DNA of 64,000 nt, from the NCBI GenBank assembly GCA_022495995.1, contig JAFEMH010002514.1, forward strand, positions 124,001 through 188,000, written 5' to 3'. Within the stretch, counting starts at the first letter, position 1; each line of letters begins with the position of its first letter. The notes under the pieces were generated by a model that worked only from the letters and a program-made list of their open reading frames with translations, had not been told where the DNA came from and searched no databases. The position numbers were made by a program, and so were the translations under genes. Of the stretch, positions 32,761 to 44,112 are shown in pieces. The stretch is from Adenophora triphylla var. japonica (lineage: Eukaryota > Streptophyta > Magnoliopsida > Asterales > Campanulaceae).

Positions 32761-34687
32761 ATATTAACACCAATGGTACCTTTACCTTTAACATCAACAA
32801 CAACCTCATTACCCATTGCGACCTTCGACTTGACTTCAGTATCTAAGTTGAAAAAAACTTCTTCATTTCTACACATATGATTACTACAACCACTATCTAG
32901 ATACCAAACATTCTTCTTTTCATGAAAGGCTGACTGGCATGCATAAAATAAAGTTTCTTCTTTTCTTTCCTCTTGCTTTTCAGAAAAATTAGCATTTTCC
33001 ATTTTCTTAAATCTACAATCTTTCTCGATACGCCCAAATCTATTACAAAAACGACATTGGGGTTTTCCTTTACACCAACATTTTTCAGTATGACTAGTCT
33101 TTTTGCACACATTGCAGAAGAGTTTGGAAGAGAATCAGCAGGCAAGCTGCTGCTGGTGATGTACCTCCTCTTGCCGGCGTAGCACCTTTTGCTGCCGGTG
33201 AAGTTCCTGCCTCTGCTGCCGGTGAAGCAATTGCACCAGCAGCTGCCAAAAAGAGTAAGGTCAAGAAACCAACTCCTGCTCTTGTTATTTTTGAGCCTTC
33301 TACTGCTCCAGCCCCTATTATCTCAATTCCCATCCTTGCTGGCCTTGTGACAAGAGCTAAGAAAACAAATCGCTGCATCCCTTCCCGCCGATCTCTCTAC
33401 ACCTCCCTCTCCTGCAGCCTCCTAAAAGGAAGAGTTTATTAAGGCTCCTGATAAACCCGAAAACAAGACCAAGACTGTTTCCAAGAAAGTGGTTGAATCC
33501 TTCCCCATTCCATCTACCGATACTAGAGCAAAAAAGGTGCTGTTTACGAGGCTCTGCTTGATGATGCCTCACTAATTTCTGAGCCTACCTCAAGAAGGAT
33601 TGTTCGTTCGATGAAGAAGTCAGCAGAGAAGCTGTGAAAGAAGATTAATAGAGCAAGACTTGAGGAGGAGGATTCCATTGCAGCCCCTTCGTTGAACTAC
33701 CCTAGCTTGCACGATATCCAAGACACTGCTTCTACCGGTGTGGCTTCGAACCCAAAGTCGAGAAAATGTGCACCCATCAAGAATCCTTCCTTCCACATCT
33801 TCTTTAAAAATCCCTGGTCTCTAATCAACAAGATTGCTCTCAAAGCAATGGGTTTTTCAATTGGCCATCTTCACCTTTCATCGAAGATTGCTTCGGTTCC
33901 ATGATGAGAGGAAAGAGTCTCGTGCCAGATGGTATAAGTAATTATGTTGACAGTCCAAACCGAGCATGGATGAAACCTTTGATGAAAAGTTCCCTCCTTT
34001 GTCTCCATATCAAAATCTTGGCAAGAAAGAGCTTCACTGAACTTTGCGTATACTTTGATTTATTGCCCTTGATGTGGAATCATGTCTACTTGTTCTAAGA
34101 CCATATCGTAGGATCTCATGGTGATATCCATTTGGATTGCTCACGCTTCTTTGTTTAAAACTCAGTTTGATTTCCTTTAAGAAGATCCTTATCGACAAAG
34201 GAAGAGCCGAAAATGATGAGGATTGGGGATTCAAGTACTACGATCTTTGAAACTCTTACTCGTGGTCCTCTTGCTGATCAGCTAGTTGAGAATGTTCTGA
34301 AGATGACTCATGAGCTCATCTCTTATTCTGAAGAGGCCTTAAAGAGAAGAAATGCTAGCTCTTCACCGAGAAGAAGGATGACTCTAAAGATAAAAGTTCG
34401 ATAAGGTTGCCGATGAACCAGCAAATAATGAGGATTCAAGTGGAAGTACCGATTCAAGCAAGATCGATGATGATGAAGATGATGACAAACCTATCTCGCA
34501 CTATTCTTAAGAAGAATGTCTCAATTCCCTTGACTTGTGATCTCAAAAAGAGCCCTGCAAGACCCTCTGGCGATGAGGTTGCCATTGAATGAATCTGTTG
34601 TTGCACTGTTGATAGTGGTGACGGAGAAGCTCCCGCAGAATTGAGGAAACTGTTGACACTCAACCTGCTAGTGAAGAAAAAGAAGTT

Positions 34688-35206
34688 GTGCCTGTTGATG
34701 CTCCGCAGCCAAAAATGATTGTGATGGATTCTACCTCTGATCACGATATTTTGGATACTGATTTGAGAGGAGCAGTTAAAGTTGAAGAATTTGAAAATGA
34801 TTTTATTGAGTCCTTTCTTGCAAACGATGAACAGAGCCCTGATGAGATAGATCCAGATGATTATGATGAAATTCCGGCTGAAGATGAGGAAGATACCACT
34901 CCACCTGCCTGGTATGATTCTTTAAGAGATTATTGCCGGTTGATGTACTGTTCCAACTGGTACACAACTCTGAGGTCTATTCCAAGAGATGATGCTGGTA
35001 ATATTCTCTGCCCTCTCCATCAAAGGCTCAGGTGGTGGTCAGGAGTTAGGCTTATTAAATTCCCATTTAAGAATGCTGAATTCCTGCAAGGCTCAACCAT
35101 CATGAAGCCCTTCTGGATGAAATGGGACAAAGATATCAAGCATGGCAAGAAGAAAACCCCTGCTGTCTCTCATACCAAAGTTAAAAGTCTCTCCCCCACC
35201 TGTTAA
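34688..35206 (+). CDS. Longest acidic frame of element E, unknown function
   Basis: 172 codons from an in-frame ATG. The first 75 residues are strongly acidic; the rest is mixed, with aromatic clusters (YCRLMYCSNWYT, RLRWWSG). The frame is continuous upstream and downstream only through frameshifts, so this is part of a larger original protein. Probably retroelement gag-like or an accessory protein. No family is recognised. Confidence 0.35.
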   Translation: MPVDAPQPKMIVMDSTSDHDILDTDLRGAVKVEEFENDFIESFLANDEQSPDEIDPDDYDEIPAEDEEDTTPPAWYDSLRDYCRLMYCSNWYTTLRSIPRDDAGNILCPLHQRLRWWSGVRLIKFPFKNAEFLQGSTIMKPFWMKWDKDIKHGKKKTPAVSHTKVKSLSPTC

Positions 35207-35700
35207 TCAGCCTGGCCCTCTCAGGATTTGTGGGGATACATCTCTTCCTGGTGAATCTCCCAAGGAAGTGTATATTTATTCAGGAGGTATCATGAGAAGA
35301 TGCGTGATGATAAATGATCTGCTGACAGACATCCTTGAGATAACTCATCTCTCCCCTGCTGATCTTCTGAAGATTGTTTACCAGCATGCTCTTGCCATCA
35401 TCTTACCTCATTAAGCTTCTAGATCTTATCGGCAAAAACATGCAGTGGACTCTGGCAGAATGATGCGCCTAGGTTTCATGCGTATTTTGATAAATGGAAG
35501 AGGTTTCGTGAATCTCATTTTGGCACTCTATGGTCATTTTTTGATCCCCCTCTTTCTACCAATAAATCTATTGTAGTTCATCCTGATTTTCCTCTGCTGG
35601 TCATTACTCCTACTCTATTTGTTGATACTCCTTTGGTGGTTAACACTACCATTCCTGCTGATGATGCTGACCCTCTCCTGGTTCCTTCTGCTGATTTGTC

Positions 35701-36228
35701 ATGGTTGCCGATGAAGATTCAGATGCTGATCTGTCCAAGCTTGTCCCTATCAACACTATGTATGGCTATTTTGCAAATCAGTTTGGTCATCTTTCTGAAG
35801 CTTATGAACCTGTTCTTCGGGCTGACATTGGAGATCTAGGCATGTATTTCCGTGATCAGCTTGATTATCTTAAAAATGTTGTGCTTAAGTCCATTCAGGA
35901 GGAGGACAAAGCCAACAGAATCCCCTCCAGAGCTCTATCTGGCGGTTCAATGAACAGTGAAGAGCAATTTGAGAAGCTAAGTGATTTAGTGGACAACACC
36001 CTCCAGAATCAGCAATTGATAGCCAATGTAAAGGAAAAACAAGATTATAGTATTCAAAGGCTAGAACTCAAACTTAAATCTCAGAAGAAAGGGCGGCCGC
36101 CGAGGCCAAGCTTGCCGAGGCCTATCTCGAGGATAGCTAAACTTGAAGGAAAGAATGAGGTGCCGGTGAGAATGGTACAAATCCAAAGAAGAAGAGGAAG
36201 GCGAGAGAATAGAATTCCAAGAAGGTGA
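35701..36228 (+). CDS. C-terminal frame of element E, coiled-coil-like
   Basis: 175 codons with YGYFANQFGHLSEAYEPVLR, then heptad-like LSDLVDNTLQNQQLIANVKE, ending in a basic tail (RRRGRRENRIPRR). The basic tail followed by a stop resembles a nucleic-acid-binding C-terminus of gag. The segment from 36174 is shared with the truncated copy at 17585, which shows the boundary of the repeat family. Function not recognised. Confidence 0.35.
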   Translation: MVADEDSDADLSKLVPINTMYGYFANQFGHLSEAYEPVLRADIGDLGMYFRDQLDYLKNVVLKSIQEEDKANRIPSRALSGGSMNSEEQFEKLSDLVDNTLQNQQLIANVKEKQDYSIQRLELKLKSQKKGRPPRPSLPRPISRIAKLEGKNEVPVRMVQIQRRRGRRENRIPRR

Positions 36229-36387
36229 AGAAGTCCAAGACTGATGTTGGTGCTAGTGTTGCTGACCCTACTGATCTATAGTCTTGTAACCAATGATATA
36301 GATATCCTCTCTTGAAGCTTCAAAGAATATATCCTATGTTAATATTTTGTTTTCTCTCTCTATTATGAGTCTTTTGCTTATTCACAT

Positions 36388-37135
36388 TGTAGGGGAATTA
36401 GGGTCTTTGATACTAATGGTGCTTCCGGATATATGATTGAATCGTGTATAATCCACTTTCCTAATAAAGTATTTCGACCCTTATTGCCTGGGTTACACGA
36501 AATCCTTATTGGGATAAGACAATCACGCAATTTGTTTTCTAGGCAAAGAGAACAAATCAAAAACTAGAGAATTGTTTGCTTTCGTTATTGTTGTATCACT
36601 TGTGTTTTTCATGTATTTACAACTGAGATCAATCCCTGTATTTATACAGATGGAGAGGTATGAATTAAAAGGTATAACCAAAAGACATAACTTTAGCCAA
36701 GAGATATGACTTTTCGCCTTGAACCGGCACTGTTCAGAACCGCTCGGCCGAGTCGAGGACTCGCTCGGCCGAGCACACATGTCCATTTGAATTTAGCCAA
36801 GCTGCACGGCCGTGTCTTATGAACTGCACGGCCGTGTTGTTCATACTGCTCGGCCGAGCAAGGCACATGCCTCGGCCGAGCAAGACACTCCAGAAACTTG
36901 GCCAATCTGCTAAGCTCTGCTCGGCCGAGTCAAGGACTCTGCTCGGCCGAGCACATCAGCAAAATGTGCTACCCTTTAACTTTTACTTCTTTATCGAGGT
37001 TGACTTCGTTTTAGCTCAAACGAGTGTGTACTCCACACTTTCCCTTACTCGTATCCGAGTCTAATACGAATCACATTGATCTCTTAGTAAATCACCATTA
37101 CAATAAAATAAGTTGATGATATAAAATCACCAACA
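36388..37135 (-). repeat. 3' LTR of Copia-C with CTCGGCCGAG palindromes
   Basis: The 36730-36960 part holds repeated CTCGGCCGAG and CACGGCCGTG palindromes. The minus-strand TATA word TATAAATA lies at 36639-36646. Outside the palindrome block the two LTRs read the same in my comparison; within it they differ by many small indels and substitutions. Confidence 0.92.
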
Positions 37136-37939
37136 AATCCCCTCCATTTTAATGTAATCCTTTGATTTACTAAACTTTTATAAATAACGAAACAAACGAA
37201 TGCATAAATGAAAATGTCTTGCGATTGAATTTTCATCTTAGTATAATACACATTTCAAATACTCGAGAATCGGGGTGTCGTAACGATTGAACCCGTCAAC
37301 TCATATGAATACCTGAAGATACTATACACATAAGTTCAGTACAATTCTCTTTGTTTAATCTTGACACTTTACAAGCCATGTGTCCATATCCATTGGTGAA
37401 CATATAGGAAGCCAAGTCCTAGCTTCTTGAAGCGACAAAACTTCATGTTCATTAAGGTAGTTCCTTTAGTCTTGCACCTGCATTTGCAATTTTTCAAAGG
37501 AACTATTAAGAAGATATTCTTCAACCTAGGTTTACTTGCAGGTCTGAACACATACCTTGGGAAAATAATAACATGTGTTCCAATCTCCAACTGCGAGCTT
37601 TCCACATTGAATTCAAGCTTCTAACGTTGTATTAGAAGGGAATTGGGTATCTCACAATTAGAGGATTAAATGGACTTTAATCCCATTCCCATTGCGGACT
37701 TATTTACCAAGTCTCTGGCTAACCCCTTCGTCAAGTGGTCGGCCAAATTTTGTTGCGACCGAACAAACTCAAGCGATATCACACCATTCATGATTAACTC
37801 CCGAATCATACTATGTCGACACCCAAGTGTCTAGACTTGCCATTATAAATTTGACTATAGGCCCTAGCCAAAGTGGCGACACTATCACAATGGATAGAAA
37901 TTGGTGATATCGGTTTTGGCCATAATGGAATCTCATATA

Positions 37940-38824
37940 TCAAGTTCGAAGCCACTCCGCTTCTTTTCCAAAGCGACCAATGCTACAAACTCGAGATTCC
38001 ATTGTAGAATGTGTAATACATGTACGCTTTTTAGAAGCCCAAGAAATGGCACCTCCTCCAAGCAAGAACACCCAACCACTCGTAGAAGATGAATCTTCTT
38101 GGTTGATCCAACTGGCATCTGTGTAACCTTCTAAAATAGAAGGATGTCCACTATAATATAAACCATAGTCCATAGTACCTTTTAAGTACTTGAACACCCT
38201 TGTTATAGCATGCCAATGTTGTTTACTAGGGTTACTAGTGAACCTACTCAATCTTCCTACTGCATATGCAATATCAGGTCGAGTGCCCGTCATAGCATAC
38301 ATCAAACTGCCAATGGCTTTTGAGTATTCAAGCTGTGACACAGGTTTACCAGTATTAGACACAAGTTTCTCAGTTGGATCCATGGGAGTACTAATCTTAG
38401 AACAATCTTCACAATTAAACCTCTTGAGAATTTTCTCAATATAATGAGATTGTGATATTGCAATTCCCTTGTTCATCCGGTTAATCTTTATACCAAGAAT
38501 TACATCGGCTTCTCCCATGTCCTTCATCGAAAACTTTGATGATAAAAACTTCTTAGTTTTATCAACTACTTTTTGGTCAGTGCCAAAAATCAGCATGTCA
38601 TCAACATATAGGCAGATGATTACACCTTTACCGGTTTCATCAAATCTGCTATATACACATTTGTCGGACTGATTTAATACAAAACCATTCGACAAAACAA
38701 CCTCATCAAACTTTTGATGCCACTGCTTAGGTGCTTGCTTCAGCCCATACAATGACTTAATTAACTTACATACCTTATGCTCATTACCTGGCATAACAAA
38801 ACCTTCTGGTTGTTTCATATACAC
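37940..38824 (-). pseudogene. Copia-C reverse transcriptase C-terminal part and RNase H
   Basis: A 294-codon frame with MYMKQPEGFVMPGNEHKVC, SLYGLKQAPKQWHQKFD, the catalytic YVDD near 38600 and MYAMTGTRPDIAYAVGRLSR, then RNase H residues (YTDASWINQEDSSSTSGWVF). Thumb and connection regions are intact here. The N-terminal third of the polymerase (38825-39140; ARLVIQGFRQKEGIDYF) is in other frames, so the enzyme is not expressed whole. The frame also changes before the final HSTMES block near 38000 and nothing joins it to the C-terminal ADIFTK-like end near 37680-37730. Confidence 0.88.
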
Positions 38825-39440
38825 TTCTTCTTCTAAATCACCATTTAGAAATGCTTTGTTTTGACATCCATTTGATGGATCAATAGATTACGAATAGGCT
38901 GCCAAAGCTATCGAAATCTAATAGTAGTGATACGAGCAACCGGTGCATAGGTATCGAAAGTAATCGATCCCTTCCTTTTGTCTAAAGCCTTGGATTACCA
39001 ATCGAGCTTTAAACTTGTCAATTGTTCCATCGACTTTCATCTTCTTTTTGAAGATCCATTTGAACCCCAAAGGTTTACGGCTGGTGGTAAATCGACAAGA
39101 CCCATGTATTATTTTCCATAATAGAACCAATCTCATCATCGATTGCTTCTTTCCAAAACCCCATCTCGAGATTGTATTGCTTCATCATATGTTCTCGGAT
39201 CCTCCTCTATACTATAACGGTAAGAGTATTGAGATTCAACGATCTCTTGATCCCTCAACTAAATATAGTTGAAAATCGAGAACCATATGATTTAGCTTTC
39301 CTTACTCTTTTACTTCTACGAGGTTCGGGTATCTCACTTGGTACATCAATTAAATGATCATCCATTTGAGATTCAGAATATTGGTATAATATCCTTGGGT
39401 CTAGGTATTGAAGAAAAACGATTCTCATCAAAGATTGCAT
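38825..39440 (-). pseudogene. Copia-C polymerase N-terminal part and inter-domain
   Basis: Fragments on the minus strand: LGFKWIFKKKMKVDGTIDKF, then KARLVIQGFRQKEGIDYF and a broken TYAPVAR-like region. Upstream is a Ser/Arg-rich linker (SEIPEPRRSKRVRKAKSYG, 39255-39350), the usual spacer between integrase and polymerase. At least two frame breaks. Confidence 0.7.
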
Positions 39441-40105
39441 CTCTCGATTCTATAATTGTGTTAATAGAAATGAATTCATTAGGTTCTATAACATAGAACC
39501 TATATGCCTTGGAATGCTCGGCATATCCAACAAAGATGCAATCAACACCTTTTTCTCCCAACTTTTTCCTTGTAGGGTCCGGAAGTCTAACCACGGCCCT
39601 ACAACCCCAAACTTCGCAAAAATGCTAAGTTTGGTCTTTTCTTATACCAAAGCTCATATGGGGTAATCTTGTTCCTTTTATTAGGAACTCTATTCAATAG
39701 ATGACAAGCCGTTAACATGGCTTCACCCCAAAACCCGTCACCCAAGCCCGAGTAAGACAACATGGCGTTAACCATTTCTTCAAGAGTTCTATTCTTCCTT
39801 TCGGCCACACCATTTTGTTGTGGTACATAAGGAGCCGTAGTCTCATGAATTATCCCTACGGATTGGAAATATTTAGGATCATAATATTCACCACCTCTAT
39901 CCGTACGTAAGGTTTTAATCAAGCCACTTAATTGAAGTTCAACTTCGGTTTTATAAATTTTAAATTTATCTAGGGCTTCATCTTTTGCATGCAAAGACAA
40001 ATAAATATAGCAAAACCTAGAAGCATCATCTATAAAAGTGACTATATACTTTTTATTGCCTAAAGATGGAGTTGCATGAAAGTCACATAAATCACTATGA
40101 ATCAA
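39373..40105 (-). pseudogene. Copia-C integrase
   Basis: Minus strand. 39599-40105 carries the catalytic core: IHSDLCDF (first Asp), RTDRGGEYYD (second Asp) and NGVAERKNRTLEEMV (Glu), so the DDE triad is intact in one frame. The C-terminal part is in the next frame (39373-39594; KKLGEKGVDCIFVGYAEHSK). A frameshift lies near 39600. It would insert cDNA into host DNA if the gene were whole. Confidence 0.88.
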
Positions 40106-40473
40106 TTCTAGATTTACTGAGAATTCCTTGTAACACTTTTAAAAGGTTTCCTAGTGATTTTTGTTAACATGCAAGTATTACACCTTTCCGTATTATTATC
40201 AATAACGGAGAATCAAACCATCTTTGGACATTTCCATCATTCTTTTATAGTGCACATGTCCTAACCGAGCATGCCATAATGAGGAATTAACAACAACGAG
40301 AGGAAGTCATATAAACAGAACTAGAGTTAACCGGAATTTTATTCAAATTTAACATAAACATCCCATTGTTATAATAACCAAATCCTACAAATACACCCGA
40401 CTTTGATAAGATATACTTATCGGACTCATAAACTTGTTTATAGCCACACTTGTTCAAGACGGGACCCGAGAAA

Positions 40474-41632
40474 TTAAATTCTTACGAAGTTTAGGTACAT
40501 ACAAACATTAAACAAAGAAATAGTTTTTCCCGAACTAAATTCCAACACCACACTTCCTCTTCCTTGAATAAGAGCGGAATGGTCATCACCCATGTAAAGG
40601 ACTGATCCGTCTTCCATTGGTTCGTATGTCTTAAACCAACAACGATCCTTACAAACATGAGTTGTGGCACCGGAATCAATCCACCACGCAATAGCATCAT
40701 CATGCACATAAAATGCCTCGAAATTGTTGAAACAGAATTTTTAATAAAAGCTGTTCCAACTATGTATTAAATTCGACCTTGGTTTTGAGAATGGTCCTTA
40801 GACCCCTTTCCCGAACCACTTGTGCTTGCGCCGTTCTTGTTGTTTCCAACACGACAATCCTTCTTAAAGTGACCAGATTTGCCACACTTCCAACAAGCCA
40901 ATTTAGGCTTCTTGTTGGAACGTAACCATTGTCATTGAAACTACGTTTCTTTCCTTTGTTCTTGTTTCTACCATCATCAATCATATTGACCGATGGTCCA
41001 CCAACTTCCTTTCCTTTGCCTTTGTCATTCTCTTGCGCCCTTAGAGATTCCTCTATGCGCAAGTGACTACCAAGTTGAACCAAAGATAGATCATCTTTAC
41101 CATGTTTCAAAGTGTGTTTGAAATCCTTCCGGGAGGGAGGCAACTTATCAATCACACTTGAAACCGATATTGACTCATCCATCTTTAACCCATGTTGAGT
41201 ATATTGTCCAAGGATTCTAAGGAGTTCATTGAATTGTTCCATGACAGGTCTAGAATCGACCATCTTGTAATTGTTAAAATTACTCACAAGGAACTTCTTA
41301 CTAGAAGCATCCTCTCGCCATGTACTTGGATTCAAGAGAATTCCATAACTCTTTAGCACTCCTCATTTTGATAAATGTCAAATAAAGGATCGGACATACC
41401 GTTCAATATGTGTCCTCTCGCAGATGTAGTCATCGTTCTCCCACTTCGATCTACGTCTTACGGCCTCCAAGTTATCCTCTTCAAGCAATTCTGGAATTGG
41501 AGTAGATAGAACATACACCACCTTTAATGTTGTCAAAAGGAAGTGCATCTTCTTTTGCCAACGTCTGAAATCTTGCCCTTCAAACTTGTCTAGCTTTCCA
41601 AACTTTGTTGTCATCTCCTTCACAGTAGCCAT
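40474..41632 (-). pseudogene. Copia-C gag and protease
   Basis: Minus strand. The gag ATG at 41632 begins MATVKEMTTKFGKLDKFEGQ, followed by RRWQKKMHFLLTTLKVVYVL; frame changes near 41400. 40760-41359 continues with NFNNYKMVDSRPVMEQFNEL and LPPSRKDFKHTLKHGKDDLS. A zinc knuckle near 40850-40910 (CWKCGKSGHFKKDC) lies in another frame. The protease active site WWIDSGATTHVC (40474-40707) is intact in a short frame. At least four frame breaks. Confidence 0.82.
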
Positions 41633-41657
41633 GAGTATCACAAATACTTTATTAGTT

Positions 41658-42409
41658 TGTAGGGGAATTAGGGTCTTTGATACTAATGGTGCTTCCGGAT
41701 ATATGATTGAATCGTGTATAATCCACTTTCCTAATAAAGTATTTCGACCCTTATTGCCTGGGTTACACGAAATCCTTATTGGGATAAGACAATCACGCAA
41801 TTTGTTTTCTAGGCAAAGAGAACAAATCAAAAACTAGAGAATTGTTTGCTTTCGTTATTGTTGTATCACTTGTGTTTTTCATGTATTTACAACTGAGATC
41901 AATCCCTGTATTTATACAGATGGAGAGGTATGAATTAAAAGGTATAACCAAAAGACATAACTTTAGCCAAGAGATATGACTTTTCGTTTGAATCGGCACT
42001 GTTCAGAACCGCTCGGCCGAGTCAAGGGACTCGCTCGGCCGAGCACACATGTCCATTTGAATTTAGCCAAGCCGCACGGCCGTGTCTTATGAAGCTACGG
42101 CCGTGTTGTTCATACCTTGCTCGGCCGAGCAAGGCACATGCCTCGGCCGAGCAAGACACTCCGAAACTTGGCCAATCTCAAGCACAAGCTCGCTCGGCCG
42201 AGTCAAGGACTACTCGCTCGGCCGAGCACATCAGAAAATGTGCTACCCTTTAACTTTTACTTCTTTATCGAGGTTGACTTCGTTTTAGCTCAAACGAGTG
42301 TGTACTCCACACTTTCCCTTACTCGTATCCGAGTCTAATACGAATCACATTGATCTCTTAGTAAATCACCATTACAATAAAATAAGTTGATGATATAAAA
42401 TCACCAACA
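41658..42409 (-). repeat. 5' LTR of Copia-C
   Basis: Mate of 36388-37135. The palindrome block (42010-42235) is altered relative to the other LTR: for example a CACGGCCGTG is degraded to CTACGGCCGTG and spacers change length. Confidence 0.92.
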
Positions 42410-44112
42410 CACATTATGTTCACAGTTGTCACTTAGCTTAGGGGATGATTAATAAAATCCAAATCCTCAACACATTCTCTTAACTAGGCTAAGAAGATGA
42501 TTCTGTTTAGGGTGATTGAACTTAAGTAATTAGGAGGAGATTATTAGGTCAAATATATGTATAGACTTAGAATTGCTTAATCCCAAGCATGTGGCTAGTT
42601 AGAGATTCCTAATTTGATTAGATTTTATTTTTGGTTCTCTTGCTGATGCCTTTTGTGCCAGTGTATCAAATTTTCCAGGTTGGAGACTTGCTGGTGAGAT
42701 CAATATGGTAACCAGCATAAGAAATTACTTCATGCCGATCCAGACTTCAACAAGCAAGAAGTTCTTCATCAGCATGAATATCTCATCCAAAGAACATCTC
42801 TCAAAGAAGATAGGTGACCAACTCTCGTAGATATTCTTCCAAAGACGATCTACTGCCAAAGTGGCAACTCATATACCTATCCCTTGATCATACTTGTTGC
42901 TGAAAATAGTTATATCTTTCTGCTACCTCCATTCTGCTAGTTCTGACACAACAGCTATTTTTAGCTCTACTTTGTCCTTTGTCTGTCTGCTTTTGCAGGT
43001 GACCGGTTGGGACAAAAGGGTCTTTACCCGCTGGACTATGCAGATATGCCATTACCTCGTATCTCCTTCATTAAATGCAAATATACGGCATTTATTGATC
43101 CTCATCTGCCAACCTTGAAATTAAAATTCCCAACTACCCCTTCAAAGACAACTCGCTCTACTCCTTCCTAGTATAAATAAAAGACCTCAGAGCATTGAAG
43201 AGGGTTGGTTGTTGCATTGAAAAGAAATAGCTTGATGCATTCAATGAAGCTCAAGCATTCAAGTCCAGAAAATCATTAGACACTTATTAGGATATACACT
43301 CGTGCACAACTCAATCAAAACTGTAAGCATTCCCAACAAGATTATTCTTGGAGTGCATTGATTGAGATTCACACACACACCTAAGTGAGATGAGTTCTTG
43401 AACTTGCCACTTAAAAACACTTGGTCAGTATTTGTCTTAAGATTCATCGTCAGATTCTAGACATAAATCTTTGTAACCGGCAAAGCAAAGCTGTTCTTGT
43501 AATAGACTAGGATAAATTGATAGTGAACTTTACTCAAATCCAAGTTCTGATTAAACTTGGTAGAGGACGTAGCAACATTTAAGCTGTGAACCTCTCCAAA
43601 TACCTTGTCTCTGTCTTTGTTTTTCTTTGCTTATTTTTATCTTGCCGGTTGAACTCTATCACCGTCAACATGTTCAATCTTACTGGTTTCATTAGTTTTT
43701 CCTTATACCAAACCACTTGCAACTGCATAAAGTTTTTAAGAAATACTTTTGTGTTCAAAACCAAACTCTAAACTTTTTCTTACCGATTTTTTGTGAGTTC
43801 AAAACTAAGTCACATCTTTTGAATTTTTCTCAAATAATACATTTTTAAAATTTTATTTACCAAAATGACTTAGTGTTCAAACTTTTTTCCAAAATGTCCC
43901 ATTTTTTGAAAACTCGCTACACCGTGTAGCGAGTTTATAATTTTTCAATTAAAATCGCTACACGGTATAGCGATTTTAAATTTATTAAATTTTATTTAAT
44001 ATTTATGCTTTAAAAAAACAAAAAAAAACACAATAATCGCTACAGGGTGTAGAGATTTCAAATTGGCACATTTCTTTCTAAACCAAACAAACAACAAAGT
44101 CCACCACGCACA

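Larger units (their letters stand above)
29621..33121 (-). mobile_element. Copia-B-family fragment, split by the gag-only element
   Basis: Two arms, 29621-30056 and 32766-33121, are collinear and about 95 percent alike by eye to Copia-B at 15955-16750. The left arm holds the pre-integrase region (LLVPDLKENLLNVGQLLEHG, then KIFDKKN). The right arm holds the protease (WYLDSGCSNHMC) and the zinc knuckle (CRFCNRFGRIEKDC, with GR replacing the usual GH, so one metal ligand is lost). Both outer ends are abrupt, without LTRs, so it is an internal fragment. The split point shows a duplicated ATATT. Confidence 0.85.
33122..36387 (+). mobile_element. Element E: internal region with gag-like frames
   Basis: Plus-strand frames run across 33130-36240 with many breaks: Ala/Pro-rich start, Lys-rich middle, an acidic segment (EQSPDEIDPDDYDEIPAEDE, 34690-35206) and a C-terminal coiled-coil-like part (LDYLKNVVLKSIQEEDKANR, 35860-36230). 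I recognise no enzyme: no protease DSG, integrase or polymerase motif. The following 3' sequence and LTR are shared with the copy at 17585-18929. It appears to be a non-autonomous LTR element whose long interior codes for an unknown protein. Its left end meets a Copia-B fragment and no 5' LTR is seen there. A Copia is inserted at 36388. Confidence 0.55.
36388..42409 (-). mobile_element. Complete Copia element (Copia-C), 6022 bp
   Basis: LTRs at 36388-37135 (748 bp) and 41658-42409 (752 bp), TG...CA, nearly identical. The target duplication CACAT lies at 36383-36387 and 42410-42414; the related sequence near 17790 shows the uninterrupted site. Minus-strand purine tract AAAATGGAGGGGATT abuts the left LTR. 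Interior order on the minus strand is gag, protease, integrase, reverse transcriptase and RNase H, the Copia order. No initiator-tRNA-Met PBS is seen at the right end: the gag ATG lies only 25 bp from the LTR. Confidence 0.95.

Noticed and set aside
33094..33378. Minus-strand Ala-rich frame
   Set aside because: Shadow of the plus-strand element E frame and spans the Copia-B/E junction.
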